Source: Ailanthus altissimus (Eukaryota; Streptophyta; Magnoliopsida; Sapindales; Simaroubaceae). From it: DNA of 64,000 bases. The position numbers and the translations under genes are program-made. The stretch spans positions 19,168,001 to 19,232,000 of the forward strand of contig OX327697.1 of NCBI GenBank assembly GCA_946807835.1. The letters are read 5' to 3'. Below are positions 23,134 through 36,009 of this stretch, in pieces. The notes below the pieces were generated by a model, which did no database searches, was not told the origin of the DNA, and saw only the letters and a list, made by a program, of their open reading frames with translations. Within the stretch, counting starts at the first letter, position 1; each line of letters begins with the position of its first letter.

Positions 23134-24186
23134 AAAAAACTTGTACATCAAAGTCATGGGCGTGGCTAAAGCTACAAGAGAATGCTACGCTGATGATAGC
23201 TTAGTGGAAAGGTTTGATGATCAGAAATTTACTCGCATGATGTTTCTTGATGGATGCTTCATAATCTAATTCGTCCACTACTACGTACACAACAAGCGTG
23301 ATAATTGGAAGATGAAAATAAATGTTATGCTTGCGTGGAGAGAGATTTGTTCTTACTAGAAAATCAAGTTCCTTTTATTGTCCTCAAAGAGTTGATGCGC
23401 TCCAGGTTCAAAGAAAATGAATGAAGGAAAATGTTCAGCTATTTCATCGCACAAATTCGTGGACCTCATCGCAAAAATTAATTCCTCTTAGAGAAGTGCG
23501 CTTCTGAAGGAACTAGGAAAGCAAAAGCTCACCAGCAAGGTGATCAACTCATAAAATTTGACCATAAACTTGTTCATCTTCTTGATATCATTCGAAGCCA
23601 GCTCATTGATAAATCTGTATTTCCAAAATGTTGACAACTGGTCTTCTTATTGATCGACCAAGGAGCTTAAGGTTGGGGAATCCATTTTAGGCCAAGCAAG
23701 AGTTGCCGATTCATAGACGTCACCTTCTACTCAATATTTTTTAGAGACTTGCTGGAACTTTCGCCAATAACCATAGACGATTCTACCTAATCTATGCTAC
23801 TAAACATGGTTGCCTATGAAGCTTGCCTTGATGGCCCTGATGATTTCGGTGTTTCTTCTTACATTTGCTTCATGGATTCATTGATTGATTGTGATGAAGA
23901 TGCAGAGGAGCTTCAGAGAAAGGGTATACTTTTCAACTTTTTGAAAAGTGATCAACAGGTTATCGACCTTTTCAATCAGATCGACGATAATTTGGTGCCA
24001 AAGCCATATGCTTATGCTATGGTTAAACATTAAATTGAAAAACATTACATGAACAAGATCAAGATTTGGCTAGCTAATTGGATGCATACTCATTTTTCAA
24101 CCCCTTGGACCTTTCTTGCTTTTGTTGGTGCCATTTTTGCCCTCTTCCTCAGCGTTATTCCAACCTTTTTTCCTATTTACAAGTGA

Positions 24187-24429
24187 AAATGTTTTGAATT
24201 CGAATTTTGATTAAATTTAAGTAATTTAATTAATTGTTTCTTTCTAATTGTCATGACAAAGGAATTTATTTTATAAATTAATTAAATCAAATAGCTTAAA
24301 TTGAATAAAACCAATCTAAATTAGTTTAAGTTTTAATTTTATTTAAGTAACACAATATTTTTAGGTTGATCCAACCCAAATCACCTGTTACGCGCGCTTG
24401 TACACATACACATATAGACATCAGTGTGT
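24187..24429. other. Short intergenic interval after the DUF247 pseudogene
   Basis: AT-rich, no gene or repeat that I can define. The boundary with the copia LTR homology to its right is not sharp, roughly 24360-24440. Confidence 0.4.
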
Positions 24430-24821
24430 GTCTATTTTGAATTGTCTAGATGGTTAATCTTAGTAGACCATGTGTTTAACGAAAGCTTGTATAGGTATGC
24501 AGGTATTCAGTAAGGACTGAGTATTAAACAGACTCATGAGAACATCTAATAGACTTCCTATAGAAACATCAATAGGGATATTCTAGAGTTAAATAGTATT
24601 TGTGGTCATTTGACCTGAACACTGTGGTATGCTTGTGAGTGATCCACCATGCTTTAGTTTCATGCATGTCAGAGACCTTTTTATGGTCTAATCTTTGGGT
24701 GTTGTTAGGTATGATCCGATACTCATAGAGTCTAGTATGTGTAGATATGGGATCCGTCAGCTTATTTGGGTGAGTTGTATATCCTGATGCTCCGAAATTA
24801 TATTTAAAGAAATCTTATGGC
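24430..24821 (+). repeat. Copia LTR, + orientation, left piece (host of the big Ty3 insertion)
   Basis: The reverse complements of the copia LTRs at 45680-45960 and 63400-63600 align here (GTTAATCTTAGTAGACCATG, GACTCATGAGAACATC, GTGATCCACCATGCTTT, GGGATCCGTCAGC). The match runs to CTTATGGC at 24821, exactly where the Ty3 LTR begins. The missing continuation is found at 48457, after the Ty3 complex. The first ~400 bases of the LTR are absent on the left. Confidence 0.82.
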
Positions 24822-26253
24822 TAATGACCACTTGAAATTACATATTTAATAAGGGTTTCATATCATTGCTTTGTATTACTAGTGTCTTTAACCCCTCTAA
24901 CTTAAGCATGTTTATAATATTGTACCTAATTAACTTTTTATTATTTTGTGGTAGGTTTGATAAAATGGGAATAACTTTCTACCTAGGAATTCAATTAAAG
25001 CGATACTTAATCTTGTGAGGAGCTGACTCAATGGGCTAGTATATTATATCTTATAAGATATTTGAAATTCGAGCATTTAGAGGGTGAAAAGGGCTTAGAA
25101 TAGAACTAATCTGCAATACAGGCTTAGTCCGAATAGTCACCAATATTTGACTAATAAATATAACAAATACGTATCTAATACGTATAAGATAACTCAATTT
25201 GGAAAGATAACATACTTATCTACAACTTTTATTTTTTGAGTGAAAGTTAATTCGAACCACATCAATTCCAAATTGGACAATTAAATGGGTGAATTAATGA
25301 TAATCAATGCAAATTAGTTGCCACCCTTTTTTACTTTTATTATTCAGTGGCTCCCTCTTTATTTGTCTTCATTTATCCATATTTTTCTATAAATAGGTGA
25401 CCTATTTATTCCCAAAGAATATAATTAGAGAGTTAAATTTTAGTTCAAAATACTTGTCTTTTGTATTATTTCTTTGTAGTATTATTTCTCTTGTTTACTA
25501 TTCTAAAGTCATGTTATCTCTTCTTACATCTCTTCTATTTTTCTTTAGTTTTATTATGTCAAAGTAATTTTTTTTCTCTAAGGTGAAAGGGTAAAACTCT
25601 TAGCAAGGTAATAAGATACACTTAATTCTTATTCAAGAATTTAATATTTCATTATTAAGTTATGCAAATTTATATATGATGTATTTAATTTATTTGCAAT
25701 ATTAATGCCCTTTTCTTGTAAAGTGGTGTATCTTGACTTATTATAGACAATTTTTATAGTTGGCACATTAAGTACTTGAAATCATTTACAAGATTTGGAG
25801 TAGATACCATTTCTTGTAAAGTGGCAGTCTTGATTTATTATAGACAAAATATAAAGATTGACATAATAAATACTTGAAATCATTTATAAGATTTGGATTA
25901 TAATAATTGAAAGAAATAAATACAATTTAATATATAAATAATGATGAATATTAATTGTTATATCTCCCGATTGGAACCTTTTTTGTGTGAGAATTCCAAT
26001 TGAATTATAAAAAGAGTTGAATATATTCTTATTTTATATGCTAAGAGTGGATCCCCCTAATCTTAACTTTAATTTAATTAGTTAATTGAATTATTATTTG
26101 CAAACATCTTGTACTACTTTAATTCTCTTTAAAGTATTTATAGTTTAAAATTTTAATTGCACTTTCCTGTGGGTCGACCCTATTCTCACCAGGTTATTTA
26201 TTACTTCGACAATCCTGCACTTGGAAATAAACTCCTATATTCTAAACGTGTCA
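24822..26253 (+). repeat. LTR1 (5' LTR) of the Ty3 complex
   Basis: 1432 bases, ending CTAAACGTGTCA and starting TAATGACCACTTG, where TG has decayed to TA. It aligns end to end with LTR2 and LTR3. A CTATAAATAGG box at 25389-25399 is the likely promoter TATA. Confidence 0.92.
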
Positions 26254-26259
26254 AGTTTT

Positions 26260-26276
26260 TGGTGCCGTTGTCGGAG
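26260..26276 (+). other. Primer binding site, tRNA-Asp type
   Basis: TGGTGCCGTTGTCGGAG, six bases after the LTR, complements the 3' end of plant tRNA-Asp(GUC) with a few mismatches. Confidence 0.85.
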
Positions 26277-26571
26277 AAGTGAATTTAACATTTTTTTTTG
26301 TTTGTTTCTGTTATTTTTATGGAAGGCTGAGCCTCCTAACTTATTTTACTTTATTTATTCTTCACTTGTTATTTTCAAGGAAGGTTAAGCCTCATACTCT
26401 TTATTTACTAACTTTTTATTATCCTAATCTAACATTTACTAATCTAACTTCTGACTATTTAACTAACTTTTATTTTATTACTAGCCTTGCATATTTTATT
26501 TGCTTTATTTAATATTTGTTTTCTCTTATTTGTATTATTTATTGTTATTTTAATTTGTTTTATTTCTTTGT

Positions 26572-27900
26572 ATGAGTGGCTGGTTTCGAGATCTTAATTC
26601 TCATCGTTTGGTTAAAGGTAATTTCAGAACTTCCTTTGATAATTTGTTCGATTCTCCTTCATTTTATCATTCTTCACCAATTAACACCATGATCGATAAT
26701 CAAATTGAGGGACTCATAGACTCAGAGAACAATCAGTCCCAACATAATGACCGTAATCGACCTAGGACACTTAGAGACTACATAAATCCTACACGAATTG
26801 GTGCACCATCTTGTTTAGTTTTTCCTTTAGATGCAACACATTTGAATTTTAAGCCAGAAATCATCCAACTTTTTTCCACTTTTCATGGCTTAGATGCAAA
26901 GAATCTTTATCTACATTTAAGAGAATTTGAAGAAGTAACATGTATAATGACCAAAATTGTAGCATGAACACAATTTGACTTAAGCTTTTTCATTTTTCTT
27001 TAAAAGATAAAGCTAAAACATGGCTACAAAACCTTAGGCCAGGATCTATTTCTTTATGGGATGAGATGTAACAATAATTCCTAAAATTGTTTTTCCTCCC
27101 CATAGAACAAATTCTTTCAAAAGATAAATTATCATTTTTTTCCAAAAACAGGAGAGACCTTCATTTATCAATGTTGGGAAAGGCATAAAGAATTACTTTA
27201 TACCTGTCCCATCATGGCTTTGAAACTTGGTGATAAGTCTCAAATTTCTACGAGGGCTTAACACTCCAAATTAGGCAAATGGTAAAAATAATGTGTAATA
27301 GAACACTTGAGGATAAAGACCCAGAAGAGGCAATGAATTATCTAGACTTACTAGCAAAAAATGCTCAAAATTGGGATACTGCTAGTACTTGTAAGGCACT
27401 TAGCAAAACTCAAACCACTACATCTAGTGGGAGTATTTATCATCTTAGGAAAGATTATGACCTTAAAGCCAAATTAGCATCCCTCTCATGATCACTCTAC
27501 TAATGATTGTCCAACTTTGCTTGCATTTAGGGAATCTCTCTATGAACAAGCCAATGTTCTAAGCACGTTCAAGTGATCAAACAATAACCTATATTTACAA
27601 AACAATAATTTTGGTTGGAGAAATCACCCGAATTTTAGTTGAAGGAATGACACTCAAGCACAGGCTTCATAACCACCTTTTCAGCCACACTAAAATTTTC
27701 AAAACCATTAAGGTTATACACCATATATCCCACCTCCTAAGAAAAATCTTAAAGAAACTTTGCATGCATTTATTGAAAAGCAAGAGTTTATTAATTCTCA
27801 AAATGCTCAAACATTTACTGATTTGAAAGATTCTCTTGCTAAATTTGCATTTGCACTGAACATTCATGAGAAAGAAAAATTTCCTTCTCAACCACAATCA
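26572..27900 (+). pseudogene. Ty3 gag remnant
   Basis: From the ATG at 26572 an open stretch of 131 codons carries the Athila-type gag start (RTLRDYINPTRIGAPSC, FKPEIIQLFSTFHGL, HLREFEEV). After a stop at 26965 homology continues in other frames (LKDKAKTWLQNLRPGSI near 27005-27050; EEAMNYLDLLAKNAQNWDT near 27316-27375). The leader between the primer site and this ATG is T-rich and non-coding. Several stops make it inactive. Confidence 0.85.
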
Positions 27901-28229
27901 AGCCCTAAAAGACAACATATCTGAAATGCATGTAGTTCAGGAAGCCAACACATGGATCAAGTTAAAGCAGTTATCACTCTTCAGAATAGTAAGATTGTTC
28001 AAAAATACATTCCTAAACTTTATGAGTTATCACTCTTCGAAACAGTAAGATTGTTCAAAAATACATTCTTAAACCTCATGAGAATGATGAATCAATCTCT
28101 AAGGGTAAGGAAAATGTTGCACCTACTCTTTATGAAGAAAACACCAAACCCTCATCGCTACCCCCGTTTCCTTATACATTACGTAATGCTAAGAAGATGT
28201 AGTGCTAAGAAGATGAATCACAATCTTGA

Positions 28230-31200
28230 AAATTTTGAAATCTTCAAATAGGTAAAAATTAATATAAAGACCTTAGTTGTCCTACAATTTCATGTATTAT
28301 TGGAAATCATAAAATTGAACCAGTCTTAGTTAATCTTGGTGCTAGTGTGAATTTACTGCCATATTCAGTTTATTAACAACTCAATCTCAGTGAGTTAAAA
28401 CTAACTTCTATAACTCTTTTACTTATTGATAGATCCATAAAAGTGCCAAGAAGGATAGTGAAAGATATTTTAGTTCAAGATGATAAATTCATATATCTTG
28501 GACAAAGAACCTATTAAAGGATGTAATCTGATATCTGTTATTTTAGGTCGTTTATTTTTTGCAACTTTTAACGCTTTGATTAATTGTAGAAATGGAGTAA
28601 TGAAGCTTACATTTGAAAACATGACACTTGAGCTCAACGTTTTCAATATGTGTAAGTAACCACATGAGGAGGAGGATGAAAGTGAAGAAGCCAACATGAT
28701 TGAAATGATTATAGAGGTTCATATTCAAAAAGGGAGTTCTACCGATCCCTTAGAAATGTCTCCAATGAATTCATTTGAGTCAAATATACAATTAGATCCT
28801 AAAATCTCTAACATATATTTTTTACTTGACTGTGCACAGGTGATTGAAAATAAAGGTTGGAAACCAAAGTTTGAAGAATTAGGAGAAAATAAGAATAAAC
28901 AGAATGAAATTCTAAAGTTGGAGTTGAAACCTCTACCTGAAGGACTGAAATATGCATTTCTTAGAGAGAAACAAACTTACCCAGTGGTAATCTCTTATAT
29001 ACTCACAAGCGAACAAGAAGGTAAGTTAATTAAAGTATTGAAAATGCATAAAAATGTAATTGGGTAGACTTTAAAAGATATAAAAGGCATTAGTCATTTG
29101 ATTTGCACACATAGAGGATAATGCCAAAATTTTTGACAACCTCAAAGGAGATTAAATCCATATATGAAAGAGGGAGTGAGAACTGAAGTTCTTAAATCAC
29201 TTGAAGTAGGAATCATCTATCCTATCTCAAATAGTAAGTGGGTAAGTCCTACTTAAGAAGTACCAAAACAATATGGAATCACAGTCATTAAAAATGACAA
29301 AGGTAAGTTAATACCAACTTGAGTTTTATCTAGTTAGAGGATTTGCATAGATTATAGGAAGTTAAACTTTGCTAAAAAAGACCATTTTTTCTTACCATTC
29401 ATTGACCAAATTTTAGAAAAAGTAGCAGGGCATCCTAACTATTACTTTCTAGAAGGTTATTCTAGTTATTATCAAATTCCTATAGCACTAAAGGACTAAG
29501 AAAAGACTACTTTCACATACCCTTTTGGGACCTTTTCTTTTAGAAGAATGCCATTTGGACTTTGTAATGCCCCATCAACATTTCAAAGATGTATGTTAAG
29601 CATTTTTAGTAAAATGGTTGAGCATTATTTAGAAGTTTTCATGGATGATTTAACCGTGTTTAAAAAATCTTTGATAATTATATTGAAAACTTAGAAAAGG
29701 TCTTAAAAAAAATGAGGAAAAAAGGTCTTGTGTTGAATTTGGAAAAATTCATTGCATGGTTACTTCTGCAATTATTTTAGGACATGTAGTGTCTTTTAAA
29801 GAAATTGAAGTGGATAAAACAAAAGTCAAACTCATTGCTCATTTGTCCCTATAAAAAATAGTCAGAAAAGTTTGATTCTTTTTAAGACATGCTGGATTTT
29901 ATAAGAGGTTCATAAAAAATTTTAGTGTTGTATCTAGACCTTTTTATAACCTCTTAGCAAAAGATATATCATTTGAATGGACTCAAGAGTGTCAAAATTC
30001 GTTTAAAAAATTAATTGACCTCTTAATATCTGCTCTTATCATGCAATCTCTCAATTGGTCTTTGCCTTTTGAGCTCATGTGTGATGCCAGTGACTATACT
30101 GTTGGTGCTGTATTGGGACAAACAAAAGAAGGTAAACCCTATGTAATTTATTACGCAAGTAGAACTTTAAACAGTGCACAAATGAATTATACAACAATTA
30201 AAAAAGAACTACTTGCTATAATATTTGCATTAGACAAATTTTGTTCTTACTTAATTGGTTCTTTAATTGTTGTGTTTATTGACCATGCTGTTGTAAGGTA
30301 CTTGATGTCAAAATAGGATGCAAACCAAAACTGATTCGATGGATTCTATTACTTCAAGAATTTAATATCACTATCAAGGATAAGAAAGGAACTGAGAATG
30401 CTGTTGCAGATCACTTATCAAGACTCGTACCAGATTCATTAACTGAAATAACATCATTTAATGATTCTTTTCACGATGAATTTTTATTTTCTACTATTAC
30501 AATGCTTTGGTATGCTAATATTGTTAATTTTCTTGTAACAAGAGAAATGTCACCTCAATGGAATGCTTAAGACAAAAAGAAATTTTTAACTGAGGTAAGA
30601 AAGTTTTATTGAGATAATCCTTATCTCTTTAAATATTATTTTGACCAAATATTTTGAAGATGCATACCCGACAATGAGGTAAGTAGAGTTATTGAATTTT
30701 GTCATTCTGAAGCATGTGGGGGATATTTCTCATTAAAGAAAACAGATGCAAAAATCTTGCAGTGTGGATTTTATTGGTCCACTTTATTTAAAGATACACA
30801 TGCATTTTGTATAACGTGTGAAAATTGTCAAAAATTGGGATCCATTTCAAAACGAAACAGGATGCCTTTAAATCCCATTTTTGTTATTGAAATCTTTAAT
30901 TATTGGGGGATAAATTTTATGGGACCATTTTCACTATCATTTGGATTTATGTATATCTTAGCCGTAGTAGATTATGTCTCAAAATAGATTAAGGCTATTC
31001 CATATCGAAATAATGACTATAAAATAGTCATGAAGTTTTTGAAAGAAAATATCTGGAGTCAATTTGAAATCCCTTGATCCATTATAAGTGATAGGGGTAA
31101 GCATTTTTGTAATAGGCCATTTGAAACATTAATGAAAAAATATGGTATTATTCATAAAGTTGCCACCCTTTATCATACTCAGACGAGTGGTCAAGTTGAA

Positions 31201-31800
31201 TTAGCAAATAGGGAGATAAAATAAAATTTGAAAAAATTGTAAACCTAAATCACAAAGATTGGTCTTTAAGAATTAATGATGCATTTTGGGCTTATAGAAC
31301 TACTTTTAAAACTTCAATGGGTTTGTCTCCTTATAGGATAGTTTATGGGAAACCTTGTCACTTACTTATGGAACTTGAGCATAAAGCCTATTGGGCCATT
31401 AAAACTTTCAACGCAAATCTTGATTCTGTTGGACAAATACGTAAATTACAAATAAATGAACTTGAAGAATTGAGAAATGATGCATATGAGAATTCAAAAA
31501 TTCATAAGGATAAAATCAAAGCTTTTCATGATAAAAAAATTTAAAGAAAAACATTTGATGTTGGTAAAAAAGTTTTACTTTATAATTCTCGACTTCACAT
31601 ATTCCTTGGAAAATTGAGATCAAGATAGAGTGGCCCTTTTATTGTGAAACATGTTTACCCTTATGGAATAATTGACATTGAAAATCCTAGAAATGGTAAT
31701 GTATTTAAGGTAAATGGGTAAAGACTCAAGCCGTTTCTAAAAAATCAAGATTTTCATGAAGAATTTGTGTCCATGTCTAACCCTTGTTACGAGACCAATT
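28230..31800 (+). pseudogene. Ty3 pol remnant: protease, RT, RNase H, integrase
   Basis: Protease remnant near 28270-28600. Reverse transcriptase from about 29100, with the catalytic box FMDDL intact at 29638-29652 and PFGTFSFRRMPFGLCNAP just upstream. RNase H with LMCDASDYTVGAVLGQ and VIYYASRTLNSAQMNYTT (30075-30205). The integrase zinc finger has CHSEACGGYF and CITCENC (30700-30830), where the usual second His (GGHF) is Tyr. The core contains NYWGINFMGPF and YILAVVDYVSK. The C-terminus ends in a stop near 31802. Many TAG/TAA codons sit at conserved Trp/Gln positions, so it is not functional. In order and sequence it resembles the Athila lineage. Confidence 0.9.
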
Positions 31801-31997
31801 AATCTTTATTTTATATAATTATATATATTTCTTCTAACATTATTTATTTTACTTGCAGGTTAATTTAGTATTTTTGTTAAAATTTTGTTTTGCACCCCCG
31901 TTAAGTGGCGGATAATGGTATTCCATGACATTTCAAGTCGGTTTTACCAGTTTTCTATAATTACTGATACCTTTTCTTTTTCTCATTTCTAAAAAAA

Positions 31998-32699
31998 ATG
32001 GATAACATTCTAATGAATTTGAAAAAATATTTTTCCTCATTGCCTCAAAATTACTTAAAGAAAATTTACCAAACAAGATGTGAAAGATTAAGATTATTAA
32101 TGATTATGAATATACCTATTGATGTACGTTGGTTAATTGAAGTTAAAGTTTAATTAGCAGGCAAATTTTTAGACTCATTAATTTTCTACATGCCTGGCTA
32201 AGATAAAAGCTCTTATGTCAAAAGGCGAAGAACAAAAAGGTTATATGTTTGACATAAATATGCTTGATGAAATTATAACGAGAGTTTTCGTTCTTTAGGA
32301 TTTGTATCTAGAAATCGAGAAGATAAAATTCAGTTCATTAAGAATGGAATGAGTAAGGAGTCTTTGGATGACATCCTAATGACTCTTGAGATGCATCCTT
32401 GTGGGCTCGTACAACATGAACTTTTCAATTTATAGAACAAATTCAAAATTGAACATGAGCGGTGTAGTATCGAAAATCTAACTTTAAAAGACCTTGTTTG
32501 TCACTTTAAAAGAAAATTGAATGGAAAGCCTATCCCTGACCTATAGAGGGCATTTAAGCTATTTTTGGACGTAAAACTAGAGGAAGATGTGAGCCACAAT
32601 CACAACTACTTTTGCATATTTACCATAGCTGTTATTATTTTGTGTGACTTGTTTTACTTTGTTATAGGTTTTATTTCCAATAAAAGACGTTTCAGGTGA
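31998..32699 (+). pseudogene. Post-pol ORF with C-terminal membrane segment (env-like position)
   Basis: Downstream of pol and before the 3' LTR, an ATG at 31998 opens MDNILMNLKKYFSSLPQ, followed by conserved-looking blocks (IPIDVRWLIEV, GFVSRNREDKIQFIKNGM, MHPCGLVQHELF, FKRKLNGKPIPD). It ends, in the same frame as its start, with a hydrophobic run IAVIILCDLFYFVIGFI and a basic tail at the stop 32697-32699. At least three in-frame stops and internal shifts make it a pseudogene. Position and membrane tail recall the env-like ORF of Athila elements. I do not recognise the domain, so function is left open. Confidence 0.55.
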
Positions 32700-32739
32700 A
32701 ATTTTCTATACTCTACTATTTCTATATTTTGACATTGAA

Positions 32740-33952
32740 TATATAATGTTAGTGTTAATTTTTCTTTTCTATCACTTTGTTCTTTAAAAAAAAATTTCAT
32801 CATGAATAACATGAGTAAAAGATTTATTTATGCATTCTTGAGACGCATTCTAATTCTAGAATGGTAGAGTAAAAAGTATATTATTGAATTTTTGAAACAC
32901 ATTTTAATTGGTTTATTTTTAATGCATTTTATGTATATTTGTTTGTGACTTAAGTTTTGGGTAACTCTTGCGTAAATAAATTTGCTTTTTCTATTGATGT
33001 ATAATCTAAAAATTGTTTAGTTTAAATCACTTTTTCTATTTAGGTTACTAAAGAATAACATTCGAAATTATTTCTTAAGCACAATACTAAACCTTGTGGT
33101 AAGATGGATGATTCAATATATATAGCTAAGAGAATTTTCAAGTTTAAGAATACATATTCTTTTCTAGACTCATACATCTTTTGTGAGTGAGTGGAGAGGT
33201 TTGAGATAACAACATAAAAACTTTGATTGATATTTTAAAATGGTTAGTTTTTGTTTAAAATGACATTATTTGGGAAGAGGAATAATTTGGTTGTTTAGTT
33301 GATGGACGATTAAAAACAATATTATGGAGAAGTATTTTGGTGAGAAATTGCTCTTATTTTGTAATAATTTCTTGCGTCTTCCAAGAAAAAAAAGAAAAGT
33401 ATAAAAAGAAGAGGAAAAAAATGAAAAGAAGTCAATTCAGTTCAATAAAATCTTTGTTAAATTTTAGAAGACAAAAGTCATTAGGAAGCAATTTTATCAC
33501 TAGACTCTCTATTCGTAAGATTCGTATAAAAAAATTAAAGTCCTGAAGCTATCATATGGCAAGAATGGTTTGACTCTAAACAATTAATTTTTCTATTTTT
33601 GGATTAATGTTAGTTTGTCTGTCTATCCTTAAATGTAACATTTTCTTGAGCGATTATCTATTTTTCAACTCCATGAATGAAATCCTAGCCTGTTAAACAG
33701 TTATCACCTGTAAGGATATAGAGTTGAGGCTTTTACTTGGAGAAAATTTTCAAGGCTATATATGTTGTGGTTTGTGGTAAGAAGGCTTCGGCTTACTCCA
33801 CATACAGACACAATTTTGAAAGTTATGATTGAAATAACCTTAATAGCAATTGTGATCTTGAAGTGACATTTTGTTTAAAATACTTAAGTAGGGTTCAAAT
33901 TTTATTTATGCTTGAATTGTTAGAGACTAGCAATAAACTGGTTGGGGAGGTA
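32740..33952 (+). other. 3' non-coding tract and polypurine tract of the Ty3 unit
   Basis: AT-rich, no ORF of note. It ends in a purine run, GGTTGGGGAGG, directly before LTR2. The tract is repeated after LTR2 (35400-36004 plus 46450-47038), which shows that a second, shortened unit follows. Confidence 0.75.
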
Positions 33953-35383
33953 TGATGAACACTTGAAATTACATATTTAATAAGGGTTTTACATCATTAT
34001 TTTATATTACTGTTGTCTTTAACCTCTCATAACTTAGGTATGTTTACAATATTGTACCTAATTAGCTTTTAACTTTTTGTGGTAGGTTCGGTAAAATGTG
34101 CATAACTTTCTACCTAGGTATTCAATTAGAGTGATTCTTGATCATGTGAAGATTTGACTCAATGGGATAATATATTTTATTTCACAAGGCATTTGAAATT
34201 CGAGTATTTAGAGGGTAAAAAAGGCCTAGAACAAAATTGATCTACAGTACAAGCCCAATCCGAACAGTCATCAATATTTGCAGATCACTATAGAAATACG
34301 TATCTAATACATATGAGACAAGTCAATATGGAAAGATATGAGACTTATCTAAAAATTTGATCTTTTGAGTGAAAGCTAATTAAGAATAGATCAATTCCAA
34401 ATTAGATAATCAAGTGGGTATATTAATGATATTCAATGCAAATTAGTTACCATTCTTCTTGACTTTTATCTTATAAGTGGTTCCTTCTTCATTTATCTTG
34501 ATTTATTCATTTTTTCTATAAATAAGTGGCTTATTTATCCCCAAAGAATGTAATTAAAGAGTCAGAGTTTAGCTCAAAATACTTATATTTTGTATTATCT
34601 ATTCGTAGTATTATTTCTCTTATTTTCTATTCTAAAGTCATGTTATCTCTTCTCCCCTTATGTTTCTTTTCTTTTAGTTTTATTATGTTCAAGTAATTTT
34701 CTTTTTGCTAAGGTGAAAGGGTAAAACTCTTGGTAAGGTAATAAGATATACTTAACTCTTATTCATGAATTTAACGTTTCATTCTTAAGTTATGCAAATT
34801 TATATATGATGTATTTAATTTGTTTGCAATATTATTACCCTTTCTTGTAAAGTGGTGTATCTTAATTTATTGTAGAAATTTTTTATAGTTGACATAATAA
34901 ATTTTTGAAACCATTTACAAGATTTGGCGTAGATACCCTTTCTTGTAAAGTAGGAGTCTTGGTTTATTATAGACAAAATATAAAGATTGGCATAATAAAT
35001 ACTTGAACTCATTTATAAGATTTGGTGTATAATAATTGAAAGAAATAAATACAAGTTAATATATAAATGGTGATGAATTTTAATTATTATATCTTTCGAT
35101 TGGAACCTTCTTTGTGTGAGGATTTTAATTGAGTTATAAAAAGAGTTGAATATATTCTTACTTCATATGTCAAGAGTGAATCCCCTTAACCTTAGCTTTA
35201 ATTTTATTTGGTTAATTGAATTATTATTTACAAACATCTTATATTACTTTAATTGTCTTTAAAGTATTTATAGTTTGAAATTTTAATTCTACTTCCTTGT
35301 GTATTGACCTCGTTCTCATCGGGTTATTCATTACTTTGACAATCCTGCACTTGGAAATAAACTCCTATCTTCTAGACGTGTCA
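33953..35383 (+). repeat. LTR2 (middle LTR) of the Ty3 complex
   Basis: 1431 bases, TGATGAACACTTG to CTAGACGTGTCA, aligned throughout with LTR1 and LTR3. It is followed by a decayed primer site (TTTTTAGTACTAGTGTAG against TTTTTGGTGCCGTTGTCG after LTR1), so it served as 3' LTR of the first unit and 5' LTR of the second. Confidence 0.92.
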
Positions 35384-36009
35384 TGTTTTTAGTACTAGTG
35401 TAGTTGATATATAATGTTAGTGTTAATAGTTTTTGCTATCACTTTGTTTTTTTTTTTTTATAAAAAATTTCATTATGAATGGCGTGGGTAAAAGGTTTAT
35501 TTATGCATTTTTTAGACGTATTCTAGTTCTAGAATGGCAGAGCAAAGAATACAATACAGATTTTTTTGAAACATATTCTAATTAGTTTATTTTTAATGCA
35601 TTTTATGTATATTTATTTGTTGCTTAAGTTTTTGGTAACTCTTGCGTAAATAAGTTTGCTTTACTATTAATGTATGATTTTAAAATTGTTTAGTTTAAAT
35701 CACTTGTTTTATCTAGGTTACTAAAGAATAACTTTCAAAATTATTTCTTGAGCACAATACTAAGCCTGTGGTAAGATGGATGATTCAATATATATAGCCA
35801 AGAGAATTTTTCTGTTTAAGTATACATATTCTTTTCTAAACTCACACATCTTTTGTGAGTGAGTGGAGAGGTTTGAGATAACAGCTTACAAGCTTTCATT
35901 AATCTTTTGAAATGGTTAATTTTTGTTTAAAATGACATTATTTGGGATGAGAAATGATTTGTTTGCTTAGTTGATGGATGATTAAAAAAAAATATTGTAG
36001 AAAAGTATT
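35384..36009 (+). other. Second Ty3 internal region, left part (deleted)
   Basis: Immediately after the decayed primer site the sequence jumps to the equivalent of 32740 (ATATATAATGTTAGTGTTAAT) and follows the 3' non-coding tract up to AAAAGTATT, where the copia element begins. Gag, pol and the post-pol ORF are missing, a loss of roughly 6.4 kb relative to the first unit. Confidence 0.85.

Larger units (their letters stand above)
18440..24186 (+). pseudogene. DUF247-family gene, frameshifted and split by a copia retrotransposon
   Basis: Two blocks form one DUF247 (PF03140) protein. Block 1 (18458-18824) encodes an acidic N-terminus ending DDKQWLKSI, then, after frameshifts near 18682 and 18752, the family words PSILSEVDPLMVSIGPYHHG and ELELMEKHKIRIVRLYT. 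Block 2 (23134-24186) continues with ATRECYADDS, FTRMMFLDGCFI, a LENQVPFIVLKELM core and the C-terminal membrane segment TFLAFVGAIFALFLSVIPTF near the stop at 24184-24186. In-frame stops replace conserved residues (for example Gln after DGCFII), and more shifts occur in the middle. DUF247 proteins are plant-specific membrane-anchored proteins of largely unknown function, some tied to grass self-incompatibility. This copy cannot encode one. Confidence 0.88.
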
